Assembly: GCA_002730675.1 (NCBI GenBank)
Contig: PCAV01000131.1
Location: 1-15,854 of the forward strand
DNA length: 15,854 nucleotides
Reading direction: 5' to 3'
DNA from: Rhodospirillaceae bacterium
Lineage (GTDB): Bacteria > Pseudomonadota > Alphaproteobacteria > Thalassobaculales > Thalassobaculaceae
Below, in pieces: positions 1 through 6,872 of the stretch; positions within the stretch are counted from its first letter, which is position 1; each line of letters starts with the position of its first letter. Position numbers and translations under genes: made by a program. The notes beneath the pieces are model-generated. The model searched no databases and was not told the DNA's origin. It worked only from the letters and a program-made list of their open reading frames with translations.

Positions 1-35
1 AAGGCACGGCGGTCTAAAGGATCTATTTGTGACAT
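1..35 (-). CDS. 5' end of a leftward gene, product unknown (partial)
   Basis: On the minus strand an ATG (35-33) opens a frame that reads M-S-Q-I-D-P-L-D-R-R-A and then leaves the window at position 1. A strong Shine-Dalgarno, GGAGG, lies at 45-41 on the same strand, five bases before the ATG. That ribosome site is the main reason to call this a real start. Eleven residues are too few to assign a family. The gene is divergent from the ChaC-type gene that begins at 140, and the 104 bases between them are very AT-rich with no promoter I can pick with confidence. Confidence 0.6.
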   Translation of the reverse strand, partial: MSQIDPLDRRA

Positions 36-139
36 TCTTTCCTCCGCTATAATTTAGGCAACAAAACATTAGCTCTATTTAAAACGATAAGTGTATTATA
101 AATATAAATAACCTCAGCGAGTCTTAAAACAAAAATCCT

Positions 140-820
140 ATGCCACCAATAAATAAAATCGACCTAACGCGCGAAGCGATAGAAAACGGTAAAATCTATC
201 AAATAATTAAAAATGGAAACTATGGAGTAACTTTCATCTCTGACGAGGAACGTCAAAACTCGTTGAAGGGAATGTTTAATTATCAGGACATAACGAGAGA
301 TGTATGGCTATTTGGTTACGGTTCTCTGATTTGGAACCCAGCCATAAATTATTCAGAACGTAGTCCAATGGTGGTGTCTGGATATCATAGAAAATTTTGT
401 CTTGAAACTCATATGGGAAGAGGATCGAAGGATGCACCAGGTCTCATGCTAGGACTTGATGTAGGGGGAAGCTGCCGGGGGATGGGTTATAGATTATCCC
501 CTGACGAAGCGTTTCGAGAGTTAGAAATAATATGGAAAAGAGAAATGGTAACCTCCTCTTATGTTCCAAGATGGCTATTTGCGACAACTGGTGGAAAAAA
601 AGTTAGAGCCATTGGCTTTGTTGTAAATAGAAAAACCGACCGTTATGTGGGCGGTATAGATGACGCTGAAGCTGCACAATATATTTCACAAGGTAGTGGT
701 TTTTTAGGAACGTGCCTCGAATATTTGAATAATACAGCAACCCATCTTACACAAAATGGAATGCCGGACAAATACCTCAATAGACTTCAGACGATGGTCA
801 ATCAGCTGAGAGCATTATAA
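140..820 (+). CDS. ChaC-type gamma-glutamylcyclotransferase (glutathione-specific)
   Basis: The 226-residue product matches the ChaC family, cytosolic enzymes that cleave the gamma-glutamyl unit of glutathione to give 5-oxoproline and Cys-Gly. Visible signatures are the substrate-loop motif YGSLIWNP at residues 60-67, the R-K-F-C stretch near 84-87, W-K-R-E-M at 132-136 with the expected catalytic Glu at 135, and the C-terminal G-F-L-G-T and N-G-M-P-D segments. An N-terminal extension of about 50 residues before YGSL is normal for bacterial ChaC, so the ATG at 140 gives a full-length protein even though no good Shine-Dalgarno precedes it. An ATG at 272 (residue 45) sits directly against AAGGGA but would remove most of that extension. 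The gene stands alone and converges on the next gene with 14 bases between stop codons. Family is secure; the exact in vivo substrate is inferred. Confidence 0.88.
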   Translation: MPPINKIDLTREAIENGKIYQIIKNGNYGVTFISDEERQNSLKGMFNYQDITRDVWLFGYGSLIWNPAINYSERSPMVVSGYHRKFCLETHMGRGSKDAPGLMLGLDVGGSCRGMGYRLSPDEAFRELEIIWKREMVTSSYVPRWLFATTGGKKVRAIGFVVNRKTDRYVGGIDDAEAAQYISQGSGFLGTCLEYLNNTATHLTQNGMPDKYLNRLQTMVNQLRAL

Positions 821-836
821 TTGCGAGGATGCAATT
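819..836. terminator. Short inverted repeat between convergent genes, weak terminator candidate
   Basis: AATTGC (819-824) and GCAATT (831-836) form a six-pair stem around a six-base loop. It spans the gap between two converging genes and overlaps the last bases of both stop codons. The stem is AT-rich, and only a short T-run follows on either strand. It is a possible bidirectional terminator, not a strong one. Confidence 0.22.
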
Positions 837-1836
837 AAAAATAAGTCCCAGCTAATGTATAGAGATTACCGCCCAGCCCCATCTTATACCTAGACACACC
901 AGCCATTGAGAACCCATCCACACCACCTAAGTCAAACCACTTTACACCCCTTCCTTTTAACTCTTTAATTGCACACCAAAGTAGTAAATTGTTCGCATTT
1001 AGAAGACGGCCCTCCTCAGAATTCCAGCCTACATAATACGTTGCGGTTGCACCGTGCTTGAAAACCAATATACCACTCACTGGTTGACGATTTTTAACTG
1101 CAGTAAAAATAAGAGTTCCTTGTTTATTCCTTATAGTCAGCGAAATTGCAGATATGAATGGAGAAGCTGGCATTCTAAGCCTTTTGGACTTTCGAGATTC
1201 TTCATGTCTCTTGAGCAACCAGTCCAAAGTATCACCCTGATGGGCTAACTTTATTTTTAAGCCGTGTTTCTCGGACTTTTTTAGCTGGTTCCGCCATTTG
1301 CTGTCCATTTGACTTAGTAACGCTTCCTCTGTTTGACCCAAATCTAAAAGAACTGAACTATAACCTGTTACAACTTTTCTCATCCGCATTTTGTTGAAAG
1401 TTTTGATAATTGGATCACAAAGGGAACTCTCAGGAGTCCAAAAAAGGAGATCAAAATTCCAAAATGAGTAGCGTTGATAAATTAATTCTAGAACCTTGGT
1501 TCTTTGATCATCAGATACTTTTTCAAAGAAAAGCGGCCCTCTAACAATTTTTGCTATACGTAAGAATTTAAAAATTCGCCATTCGACGACCTGAACTACG
1601 GCCACAGGTAACTTTTTATCATAAATAACCCCGTGAACTGGCTGATATGGCGTCACCCCTGCAAACGCCTGACCATACGACCAAGTCTGTTCAATTGGGA
1701 AAGGAGAGATTCTCTCCGTCCATGCATCCCATTGACGTTCATTAACTCCGTCCCAAGAAATAGTGAGCTTCCCATCACTATTTTCGGATCTTTGAATGGA
1801 GTTTCTCTTGTCTTTATATCGCTTAGATTCGACCAT
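835..1836 (-). CDS. FemAB-like / GNAT-fold acyl- or aminoacyltransferase
   Basis: The 333-residue product has the twin GNAT-like layout of FemA/FemB/FemX-type proteins. The C-terminal half carries the conserved run: a tyrosine-rich strand Y-Y-V-G-W near 267-271, L-L-N-A-N-N-L-L-L-W near 278-287, then F-D-L-G-G at 301-305 and Y-K-M-G-L-G-G at 317-323, ending in a short G-T-Y-F tail. An aromatic Q-T-W-S-Y-G segment near 50-55 is typical of the N-terminal half. FemAB relatives transfer amino acids from tRNA to cell-wall precursors, but many proteobacterial members sit in exopolysaccharide or lipid loci and have no proven reaction. Nothing in the neighbours narrows it down. There are no membrane segments, so it should be cytosolic. 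The ATG at 1836 has no clear Shine-Dalgarno; the first 23 or so residues are charged and may be dispensable, but no later in-frame ATG is plausible. Confidence 0.72.
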   Translation of the reverse strand: MVESKRYKDKRNSIQRSENSDGKLTISWDGVNERQWDAWTERISPFPIEQTWSYGQAFAGVTPYQPVHGVIYDKKLPVAVVQVVEWRIFKFLRIAKIVRGPLFFEKVSDDQRTKVLELIYQRYSFWNFDLLFWTPESSLCDPIIKTFNKMRMRKVVTGYSSVLLDLGQTEEALLSQMDSKWRNQLKKSEKHGLKIKLAHQGDTLDWLLKRHEESRKSKRLRMPASPFISAISLTIRNKQGTLIFTAVKNRQPVSGILVFKHGATATYYVGWNSEEGRLLNANNLLLWCAIKELKGRGVKWFDLGGVDGFSMAGVSRYKMGLGGNLYTLAGTYF

Positions 1837-1881
1837 ATTTTAATGAAGCTCAATTACGATGAGTTGTTCAACATTCTAAAA

Positions 1882-1900
1882 TTTTATCTTGTTTTATCTT
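1882..1900. repeat. Two-copy tandem repeat TTTTATCTT in the spacer
   Basis: TTTTATCTT occurs at 1882-1890 and again at 1892-1900, a ten-base period repeated twice. It lies in the AT-rich 100-base spacer between the diverging FemAB-like gene and the small membrane-protein gene. The spacing of one helical turn would suit a DNA-binding site, but low-complexity sequence is an equally good explanation. Confidence 0.4.
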
Positions 1901-1948
1901 TGCAAATTTAACAAATTCATAAAAAACTAAAAAATTGTGCAGTGTCAT

Positions 1949-2152
1949 ATGTTTAGTCCGTTCAAGAAACCGGTACTTTTCCGAGGCAGACCCGTTCCAG
2001 GCCGGCGTTTTACGCTGTTTTCTTTGTTATATTTCACGTCTTTTGTCGCTCTTCCCGTTCTGTCTTTAACGGCTGGGCTCGATTTACTCGGGTGGCTTAT
2101 AGTGACAAAAGTTTTTAACTCTTCATGCTACGGTATTCTATGTCTTTTTTAA
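1949..2152 (+). CDS. Small membrane protein of unknown function
   Basis: This frame gives a 67-residue protein from the ATG at 1949; an in-frame GTG at 1937 would add four residues. It has a short basic N-terminus (F-K-K-P, then G-R-P-V-P-G-R-R at 13-20), then a long hydrophobic stretch from about 21 to 52 containing Leu-Pro and a Leu-Leu-Gly-Trp, then a tail N-S-S-C-Y-G-I-L-C-L-F with two cysteines at 60 and 65. That is the shape of a single-pass or hairpin inner-membrane protein with positive residues on the cytoplasmic side. It fills an otherwise empty stretch, ends cleanly before the next gene, and no other frame competes. I do not recognise a named family. No clear Shine-Dalgarno is visible, so translation is not certain. 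Confidence 0.5.
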   Translation: MFSPFKKPVLFRGRPVPGRRFTLFSLLYFTSFVALPVLSLTAGLDLLGWLIVTKVFNSSCYGILCLF

Positions 2153-2184
2153 ATATAAGCTAATCCACAGTATACTTTTAAACT

Positions 2185-3039
2185 TTAGGATAAAGGGGTA
2201 CCTTCAATGGTTATTCTGTGCATCATACGACGATGTCCTTGATAGTCGTTGACCGCCAGATGCCAAGTGGCACGATTATCCCAAAAAGCGATAGAACCTG
2301 CTTTCCACTGAAAACGGCACGTGAATTCAGGGCGAGCAGCGTGTGCATAGAGATACTCCAGTAATGGTTTAGATTCTTCATCACTCCAACCTTCGAACCC
2401 CAAGGTAAAGCCAGGATTTACATATAATGACCTCCTACCGGTCTCGGGGTGATTAATAACGACTGGGTGTATAGCTTCCTGTGTTGCTGCTTCTGGATTT
2501 TTAATTCGCCCAACGGTGTCATCATTACCGTTCGCCGCCCTAGCTGCCCCAAATACGTGCACACTGGAATGGCGTGCACGTAAGTTGCTTAACGTGCTTT
2601 TTAATCCATCAGATAACGTTTCATAAGCCTTGTACATACTGGCGAATACGGTATCTCCACCACTTATAGGCACCTCGTGGGCAAATAACATGGACCCTAG
2701 AGCTGGCGCGATGTCATAAGAATGATCAGTGTGCCAAGAACCACCAATGTTATTTTTCTGATCAGGTTCTTTAACAACTAAAGCAATTTGTGGATAACCC
2801 TCAACCGAAGAAAAAAAGCGATTAGTATTGATTTCACCCCACCGTTTAGCGAACCGAAGTTCATTTTCAGGAGTTAAATTTTGATTACGAAAAAAAATTA
2901 CTGCGTATTGCCCAAATACTTGTCGGACTTCCGTAAGTTGCTCGTCCGAGATTGCCTCGTTTAAATCAATGCCAGAAATTTCGGCGCCCAAAGCTCCTCC
3001 AAGTGGTTTCACTTCGATCGTATTATAGTCGTCAATCAT
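2185..3039 (-). CDS. TauD/TfdA-family Fe(II)/2-oxoglutarate-dependent dioxygenase
   Basis: At 284 residues this is the usual TauD length. These cytosolic enzymes use Fe(II), O2 and 2-oxoglutarate to hydroxylate a substrate, releasing succinate and CO2; in TauD the product of taurine hydroxylation falls apart to sulfite and aminoacetaldehyde. The iron ligands are visible as H103-x-D105 (W-H-T-D-H) and H260 (W-H-L-A-V-N-D-Y), with R271 placed eleven residues after H260 as the expected 2-oxoglutarate-binding arginine. The N-terminal G-A-E-I-S-G-I-D-L segment (18-26) is also typical. Start: AAAGGATTAAAGT precedes the ATG at 3039, giving AGGA at good spacing. It diverges from the first SDR gene and may share control with it. 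The substrate could be taurine, another sulfonate, or a 2,4-D-like or other carboxylic acid. No sulfonate ABC transporter is nearby, so taurine is unproven. Confidence 0.87.
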   Translation of the reverse strand: MIDDYNTIEVKPLGGALGAEISGIDLNEAISDEQLTEVRQVFGQYAVIFFRNQNLTPENELRFAKRWGEINTNRFFSSVEGYPQIALVVKEPDQKNNIGGSWHTDHSYDIAPALGSMLFAHEVPISGGDTVFASMYKAYETLSDGLKSTLSNLRARHSSVHVFGAARAANGNDDTVGRIKNPEAATQEAIHPVVINHPETGRRSLYVNPGFTLGFEGWSDEESKPLLEYLYAHAARPEFTCRFQWKAGSIAFWDNRATWHLAVNDYQGHRRMMHRITIEGTPLS

Positions 3040-3071
3040 ACTTTAATCCTTTGGGCAACAGGTCTGTATTT

Positions 3072-3098
3072 CTGATAGCAAGCTAAGACCCTTGTCAA
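3072..3098 (-). promoter_or_regulatory. Candidate sigma-70 promoter for the TauD-like gene
   Basis: On the minus strand a perfect -35 hexamer TTGACA lies at 3098-3093 and a TATCAG -10-like hexamer at 3077-3072. The spacer is 15 bases, short of the ideal 17. It is 32 bases upstream of the ATG at 3039. The -35 element falls inside the loop of the inverted repeat at 3086-3113, which would let a bound regulator block it. Confidence 0.35.
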
Positions 3099-3113
3099 AA
3101 CCAATCAAGGTCT
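3086..3113. promoter_or_regulatory. Inverted repeat in the TauD/SDR divergent spacer, possible operator
   Basis: AGACCCTTG (3086-3094) is matched on the other side by CAAGGTCT (3106-3113), eight pairs with one extra C, around an 11-base centre. It is the most symmetrical element in the 134-base divergent spacer and overlaps the TTGACA of the candidate TauD promoter. A further AGGTCT lies at about 3059-3064. An operator for a dimeric regulator is the likeliest reading; a transcript hairpin is possible. No regulator gene is in the window. Confidence 0.4.
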
Positions 3114-3173
3114 ATTACTTTTGATTCTTTATTTATTATATCTCGATTATCTCAACAAACTGGGGAAATAAAG

Positions 3174-3941
3174 ATGATACCTATGTTTAATCTAAACGGA
3201 CGGGTTGCAATTGTGACAGGTGGCAACGGGGGAATCGGTTTGGGCATGGCAGAGGGGCTAGCGCAAGCAGGGGCCAAAATAGTTCTCGTAGGGCGCAACT
3301 CGGAAAAAAATGCTGCTGCTGTCTTGCGATTGGAGAAGCTTGGTGTAGAAGTCTTTGCTATTGAAAAAGATCTCACTGAAGCCAATGCAGGGGCAGAGAT
3401 CGCCTCAGCCACTGAAGAGAGATTTGGCCAGATTGACATATTAATCAATAATGCAGGTAGCAATATACGGAAACGTCCTGAAGATCTTGAACCAGAAGAA
3501 TTCCGTTGGGTACTCGAGACAAACTTAACTAGCGCATTCTTATGTAGCCAAGCCGTTTATCCCGCCATGAAAAGAGTAGGAGCCGGGAAAATAATAAATA
3601 TTGGTTCAATGTATTCTATTTTTGGCGGTGTAGTATCGACTGCATATTCGGTAAGCAAAGCAGGCATTGTCCAGATGACTAAATCAATGGCAACAGCTTG
3701 GGCTCCAGAAAATATTCAGGTAAATGCTGTTCTTCCCGGTTGGATTGATACCGAGTTGACGCAAAACGCGAGAAAAGAAGTGGATGGCCTTTATGAGCGC
3801 CAACTTGCACGCATACCTGACGGCCGTTGGGGAAACCCTGAAGATCACGCGGGTATCGCCGTTTTTCTTGCAAGCTCTGGGTCAAATTATATAACTGGGA
3901 CTGCGATACCTGTAGATGGTGGTTTTTCGATTTCTGGCTAA
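3174..3941 (+). CDS. Classical short-chain dehydrogenase/reductase (KduD / gluconate 5-dehydrogenase-like)
   Basis: This 255-residue protein is a classical SDR, a soluble NAD(P)-dependent oxidoreductase. The Rossmann motif TGGNGGIG is at 15-22, NNAG at 92-95, the structural Asn at 117, and the catalytic Ser145, Tyr158 and Lys162 (Y-S-V-S-K). The C-terminal I-T-G-T...V-D-G-G segment (240-250) is intact. The opening F-N-L-N-G-R-V-A-I-V-T-G and the R-I-P-D-G-R-W-G-N-P-E-D segment resemble 2-deoxy-D-gluconate/gluconate 5-dehydrogenases and KduD, so a sugar-acid or polyol substrate is a reasonable inference, not a proof. Start: GGGGAAA at 3162-3168 fits the ATG at 3174 better than the in-frame ATG at 3183. 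It is followed by a second SDR on the same strand after 72 bases, so the two may be co-transcribed. Confidence 0.9.
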   Translation: MIPMFNLNGRVAIVTGGNGGIGLGMAEGLAQAGAKIVLVGRNSEKNAAAVLRLEKLGVEVFAIEKDLTEANAGAEIASATEERFGQIDILINNAGSNIRKRPEDLEPEEFRWVLETNLTSAFLCSQAVYPAMKRVGAGKIINIGSMYSIFGGVVSTAYSVSKAGIVQMTKSMATAWAPENIQVNAVLPGWIDTELTQNARKEVDGLYERQLARIPDGRWGNPEDHAGIAVFLASSGSNYITGTAIPVDGGFSISG

Positions 3942-4013
3942 CTTATTTATTGTAAACTGTCTTAATATTTGAAAGTAGTCCTACCTAGGTCACAAACTGT
4001 TTGGAGATAGATA

Positions 4014-4772
4014 ATGGAGAAGGATCAAAAAATATCTATTGTAACTGGAGCCGGGACAGGGGTAGGCAAAGCTGCCTCTTTAGCGTTGGCTGATGAGGGA
4101 TGGACTATTGTTTTGGCTGGCCGCAGAAAAGACCCTATTGAAGCCGTGGCGAATGAAATTAAATCTCAAGGCGGCAATGCATCTGCAATTGTAACGGACA
4201 CATCTGATCATGAAAGCGTAAAAGGGCTCTTCCAAGAAACGAAGCGCATCTTTGGCCGATTGGATCTTTTATTCAACAATGCGGGAACGAATGCACCAGG
4301 GCTATCATTAGAAGATTTAAGTCTCGAACAGTGGACTAACGTAGTAAACGTAAACTTAACAGGGGTATTTCTCTGCACTCAGGAGGCCTTTAAACTCATG
4401 AAAGTCCAGGACCCAAGGGGGGGACGTATCATAAATAATGGATCTGTATCTGCTCATGTGCCAAGGCCAGGGTCTGCTCCCTATACCGCAACTAAGCACG
4501 CTGTTACGGGATTGACTCGATCTACCTCCTTAGATGGAAGGAAGTATAATATTGCGTGTGGACAAATTGACATTGGAAATGCCTTGACGGAAATGGCTGA
4601 AAGAATGACAAAGGGTGTACCGCAAGCTGATGGAAGCATCCAGGCTGAACCTGTAATGGACGTATCCAACGTCGGTAAAACCGTGGCACATATGGCAAGT
4701 TTACCATTGGACGCAAATGTCCAATTTGTAACTGTAATGGCAACTAATATGCCATTTATTGGTCGCGGTTAG
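4014..4772 (+). CDS. Short-chain dehydrogenase/reductase with atypical C-terminal half
   Basis: The 252-residue product is an [11 protein letters not shown] at 11-18, NNAG at 88-91, Asn114, and a catalytic set of Ser144, Tyr157 and Lys161 (Y-T-A-T-K). Arg37-Arg38 at the end of the second strand suggest preference for NADP(H). The C-terminal part is unusual. Where classical SDRs have P-G followed by the substrate-binding loop, this one reads C-G-Q-I-D-I-G-N-A (182-190), and it ends [11 protein letters not shown] in place of the common V-D-G-G. My recollection is that this pattern marks a recurrent SDR subgroup without a firm substrate. GGAG lies eight bases before the ATG at 4014. It follows the first SDR by 72 bases and converges on the amidohydrolase gene, 55 bases away. 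Confidence 0.88.
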   Translation: MEKDQKISIVTGAGTGVGKAASLALADEGWTIVLAGRRKDPIEAVANEIKSQGGNASAIVTDTSDHESVKGLFQETKRIFGRLDLLFNNAGTNAPGLSLEDLSLEQWTNVVNVNLTGVFLCTQEAFKLMKVQDPRGGRIINNGSVSAHVPRPGSAPYTATKHAVTGLTRSTSLDGRKYNIACGQIDIGNALTEMAERMTKGVPQADGSIQAEPVMDVSNVGKTVAHMASLPLDANVQFVTVMATNMPFIGRG

Positions 4773-4827
4773 AGAATGTGGCACAAAATACGGGTATTTA
4801 TTGATAGTTTATCTGCCCCGATGAGTT

Positions 4828-6051
4828 TTATTTTGGCCCATTTTTATTTAATCCAAATAGACTCGCCGCATTAAGCCCTAGAATGTTTCGCTTAGCTTGT
4901 TCATCTAAAAACGGGATATCATAGATCACGCTTGGCGTATCAAAATCAAAATGGGGCCAGTCTGACGCATAAAGTAAATTTGATTTAGCGTTGATCATGT
5001 CGAATGTGCATTCCAACGCCTTCATATTACTTTTTTCCATCGGCTGACAGGTATAAAAGCAATTGTCTGACATATACTCACTCGGCATGCGCTTTAGAAG
5101 CGGAGCCTCTGACTGTCTCATAAGGTACTGGTCATCCAATCTTTGCATTAAAAATGGAACCCATGACAATCCACTTTCAACCCATAACGATTTCAAATTT
5201 GGAAATCTTTCCGGGATACCATTTAATATCCAATTAGTCATATGCACGATATTACACCAGGCAAATCCCAGCGAATGCATGCCCAGAAATGTATTACAAG
5301 TCGCCAAAGATGGATCCTGCCAATGATAGCCCGCATGGAAAGCAATAGGTTTGCCCGTTTCTTCAATAGCCCTATACAAATTCATATATTCATTAGCATG
5401 AACCGGTTTATATCTTGTAGAGGTCACACAATACCCAATGACCCCGGGTGTATCTGCAAATTCTTCAACCATCTTTAGCGCTTCAACAGGGGTGTTGAAC
5501 GGTAAAACGACCAGCGTCACCATTCCAGGGTCTCCTGGCAAGACTTTTTCGGTCAGCCATCGATTATAGGCTCGTGAGAGGAACACCTCCATTTCTGTTT
5601 GAGGATGCATCCCCAGGAATAACATTGGCGTTGGAAAAATGACCATGTAATCAACACCCAACCCATGCATTGCTCTTCGCGTCAAGACGACATCGCGATG
5701 CACATCCGTATCCGTAACTTTTTCACGTTGGCTAGACTGGTGCGGAATCCTTCCGCCAACATCCTGATAGCGAAGGCCAAGATCACCATTAAGTCCGTAA
5801 GGGGGAGCACCGACTCGCTCGGAGTGGTACATTTTAGCCTGATCGCGAACGACCGGATCCTCAATAAAAGATGTAACTTCAGGCCAGCTTACAGTCTCGA
5901 CATGGTGCGCATCAACATCAACGATGAGCCAATCCGCGTATCCTTTTCTTTCAGCATCTTGTCTAGATTTTGCAAGGTAATCTCTAGTATCAGTAGTCGT
6001 ATTAATTTCTTGAACAGGATGTTCTATCGCAGGTCTAATTAATGCATCCAT
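4828..6051 (-). CDS. Amidohydrolase-2 (ACMSD-like) metal-dependent hydrolase/decarboxylase
   Basis: The 407-residue product belongs to the amidohydrolase-2 group of the TIM-barrel metal-dependent hydrolases, which includes 2-amino-3-carboxymuconate-6-semialdehyde decarboxylase and several aromatic-acid decarboxylases. Likely metal ligands are in V-D-V-D-A-H-H-V-E (44-52, with Asp47, His49 and Glu52), His239 in F-H-A-G-Y-H-W, His270 in N-I-V-H-M-T-N, and Asp364 in Y-A-S-D-W-P-H. The first 40 residues are a charged extension before the barrel. AAGGGGGAAAT precedes the ATG at 6051. It is the last gene of a four-gene operon, 14 bases after the 131-residue gene. Whether it hydrolyses an amide, ester or lactone or removes a carboxylate cannot be told from sequence; a non-hydrolytic decarboxylation of an aromatic or unsaturated acid is my preferred guess. 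Confidence 0.83.
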   Translation of the reverse strand: MDALIRPAIEHPVQEINTTTDTRDYLAKSRQDAERKGYADWLIVDVDAHHVETVSWPEVTSFIEDPVVRDQAKMYHSERVGAPPYGLNGDLGLRYQDVGGRIPHQSSQREKVTDTDVHRDVVLTRRAMHGLGVDYMVIFPTPMLFLGMHPQTEMEVFLSRAYNRWLTEKVLPGDPGMVTLVVLPFNTPVEALKMVEEFADTPGVIGYCVTSTRYKPVHANEYMNLYRAIEETGKPIAFHAGYHWQDPSLATCNTFLGMHSLGFAWCNIVHMTNWILNGIPERFPNLKSLWVESGLSWVPFLMQRLDDQYLMRQSEAPLLKRMPSEYMSDNCFYTCQPMEKSNMKALECTFDMINAKSNLLYASDWPHFDFDTPSVIYDIPFLDEQAKRNILGLNAASLFGLNKNGPK

Positions 6052-6065
6052 ATTTCCCCCCTTAT

Positions 6066-6461
6066 TTATTCCCTCAGCAATGTTTTGTTGGCACTATAGC
6101 TTGGTTCATCGAATTCTTCATCATGATATTCTTCAGGTCGCCGTCTTGACCATAATCCAAACTCCATTGGCCCAAGCCGCAATGCTCTTAAAACTTCAGT
6201 AACAGCCGTCAGCGCCTCCGTTGGAGCCACAATTTCATCGTAATTACCAAGAATAGGCTTAAAAGTTCGTCCTTCTCCATCAGTTTTAGCGCTGTATAGT
6301 TTAACTGCCGCGGTCATCAGTTTTGCCACTGCTAAGTCAGAGACCCTATCCGCCTCCTGGTTATCTACAGCTTGCTGAGACCGTTCCCATAATATTTCCG
6401 CCGCGCGCTCGATTAATGCATACGGATCATTTTCACCATCACTTTTAAGCTCATCTGCCAT
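6066..6461 (-). CDS. Uncharacterised 131-residue protein of the Rieske/amidohydrolase operon
   Basis: I do not recognise this protein. It is soluble, has no signal peptide or membrane segment, and looks mainly helical from about residues 10 to 100, with an E-R-A-A-E-I-L-W-E-R stretch early on and L-T-A-V-T-E-V-L-R-A-L-R-L-G later. The C-terminal tail is rich in Glu, Asp, Arg and Tyr and probably flexible. There are no cysteines, so it does not carry a cluster by the usual ligands. It begins two bases after the Rieske stop codon; its ribosome site GAGGGAAAG lies inside the end of the Rieske gene, which points to translational coupling and roughly matched expression. The placement suggests a small subunit or partner of the Rieske protein or the amidohydrolase. 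That role is inferred from position only. Confidence 0.8.
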   Translation of the reverse strand: MADELKSDGENDPYALIERAAEILWERSQQAVDNQEADRVSDLAVAKLMTAAVKLYSAKTDGEGRTFKPILGNYDEIVAPTEALTAVTEVLRALRLGPMEFGLWSRRRPEEYHDEEFDEPSYSANKTLLRE

Positions 6462-6463
6462 GT

Positions 6464-6841
6464 CTAATTCTTTCCCTCAATCAACAGATAAACCGCATCA
6501 CCGTCAACTTGAACAGACACCGGGTCCAATGAAATACTTGGGTTCCCAGGATGCTCTCCGGTCCTTATATCAAATTCCAAGCCATGCCATGGACACACAA
6601 TATTGACCTTATTATTATCATATATTCGGCCGTGGCTCTCCATCTTGTCGTCTATATTTTCGAGCACTAGAGAAAAAATACGTCCTTGACATATTGGGCC
6701 CCCTTGATGCGGACAAATATTTCGCCATGCGAAAAATTCCTTACCAAGGCGAAAGACACCTACCTCCTCATCACCAATAGTTACTACCTTTTTCGATTTA
6801 TCCTCGAATTCCTCGATTTTTCCGACGTTAAACGTCTCCAT
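6464..6841 (-). CDS. Rieske [2Fe-2S] ferredoxin-like protein with long inter-motif insert
   Basis: This 125-residue protein carries the two Rieske cluster motifs: C43-P-H45 (I-C-P-H-Q-G-G-P) and C83-P-W-H86 (I-V-C-P-W-H-G-L-E-F). It then has the usual D-x-R-T-G-E-H-P-G-N-P tail and two closing strands, so a functional [2Fe-2S] domain in the cytosol is well supported. The gap between Cys-X-His and Cys-X2-His is 37 residues, while typical Rieske ferredoxins have about 15-17. The extra 20 or so residues are acidic (E-N-I-D-D-K near 61-66) and would form a long loop near the cluster. It is the second gene of the operon, 31 bases after the MFS gene. A GGGGGG tract about eight bases before the ATG at 6841 serves as ribosome site. 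No oxygenase or reductase partner is present, so what it passes electrons to is unknown. Confidence 0.9.
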   Translation of the reverse strand: METFNVGKIEEFEDKSKKVVTIGDEEVGVFRLGKEFFAWRNICPHQGGPICQGRIFSLVLENIDDKMESHGRIYDNNKVNIVCPWHGLEFDIRTGEHPGNPSISLDPVSVQVDGDAVYLLIEGKN

Positions 6842-6872
6842 TAATTCAGCCCCCCCGGTTTGAACAAATTTT

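Noticed and set aside
48..53. TATAAT hexamer as a rightward -10 for the ChaC gene
   Set aside because: No acceptable -35 lies 16-18 bases upstream, and it overlaps the region just before the leftward gene's ribosome site; AT-rich chance match is likely.
3152..3463. Leftward 103-codon open frame opposite the first SDR
   Set aside because: Ala/Pro/Ser-rich translation antisense to the Rossmann motif region; no ribosome site.
3979..3992. ACCTAGGT palindrome between the two SDR genes as an operator
   Set aside because: Only eight bases long with no wider symmetry or matching copy in other spacers.
4786..4799. AAATA-CGGG-TATTT hairpin between the second SDR and the amidohydrolase gene as a terminator
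   Set aside because: A five-pair A/T-only stem with no T-run is too weak to support a terminator call.
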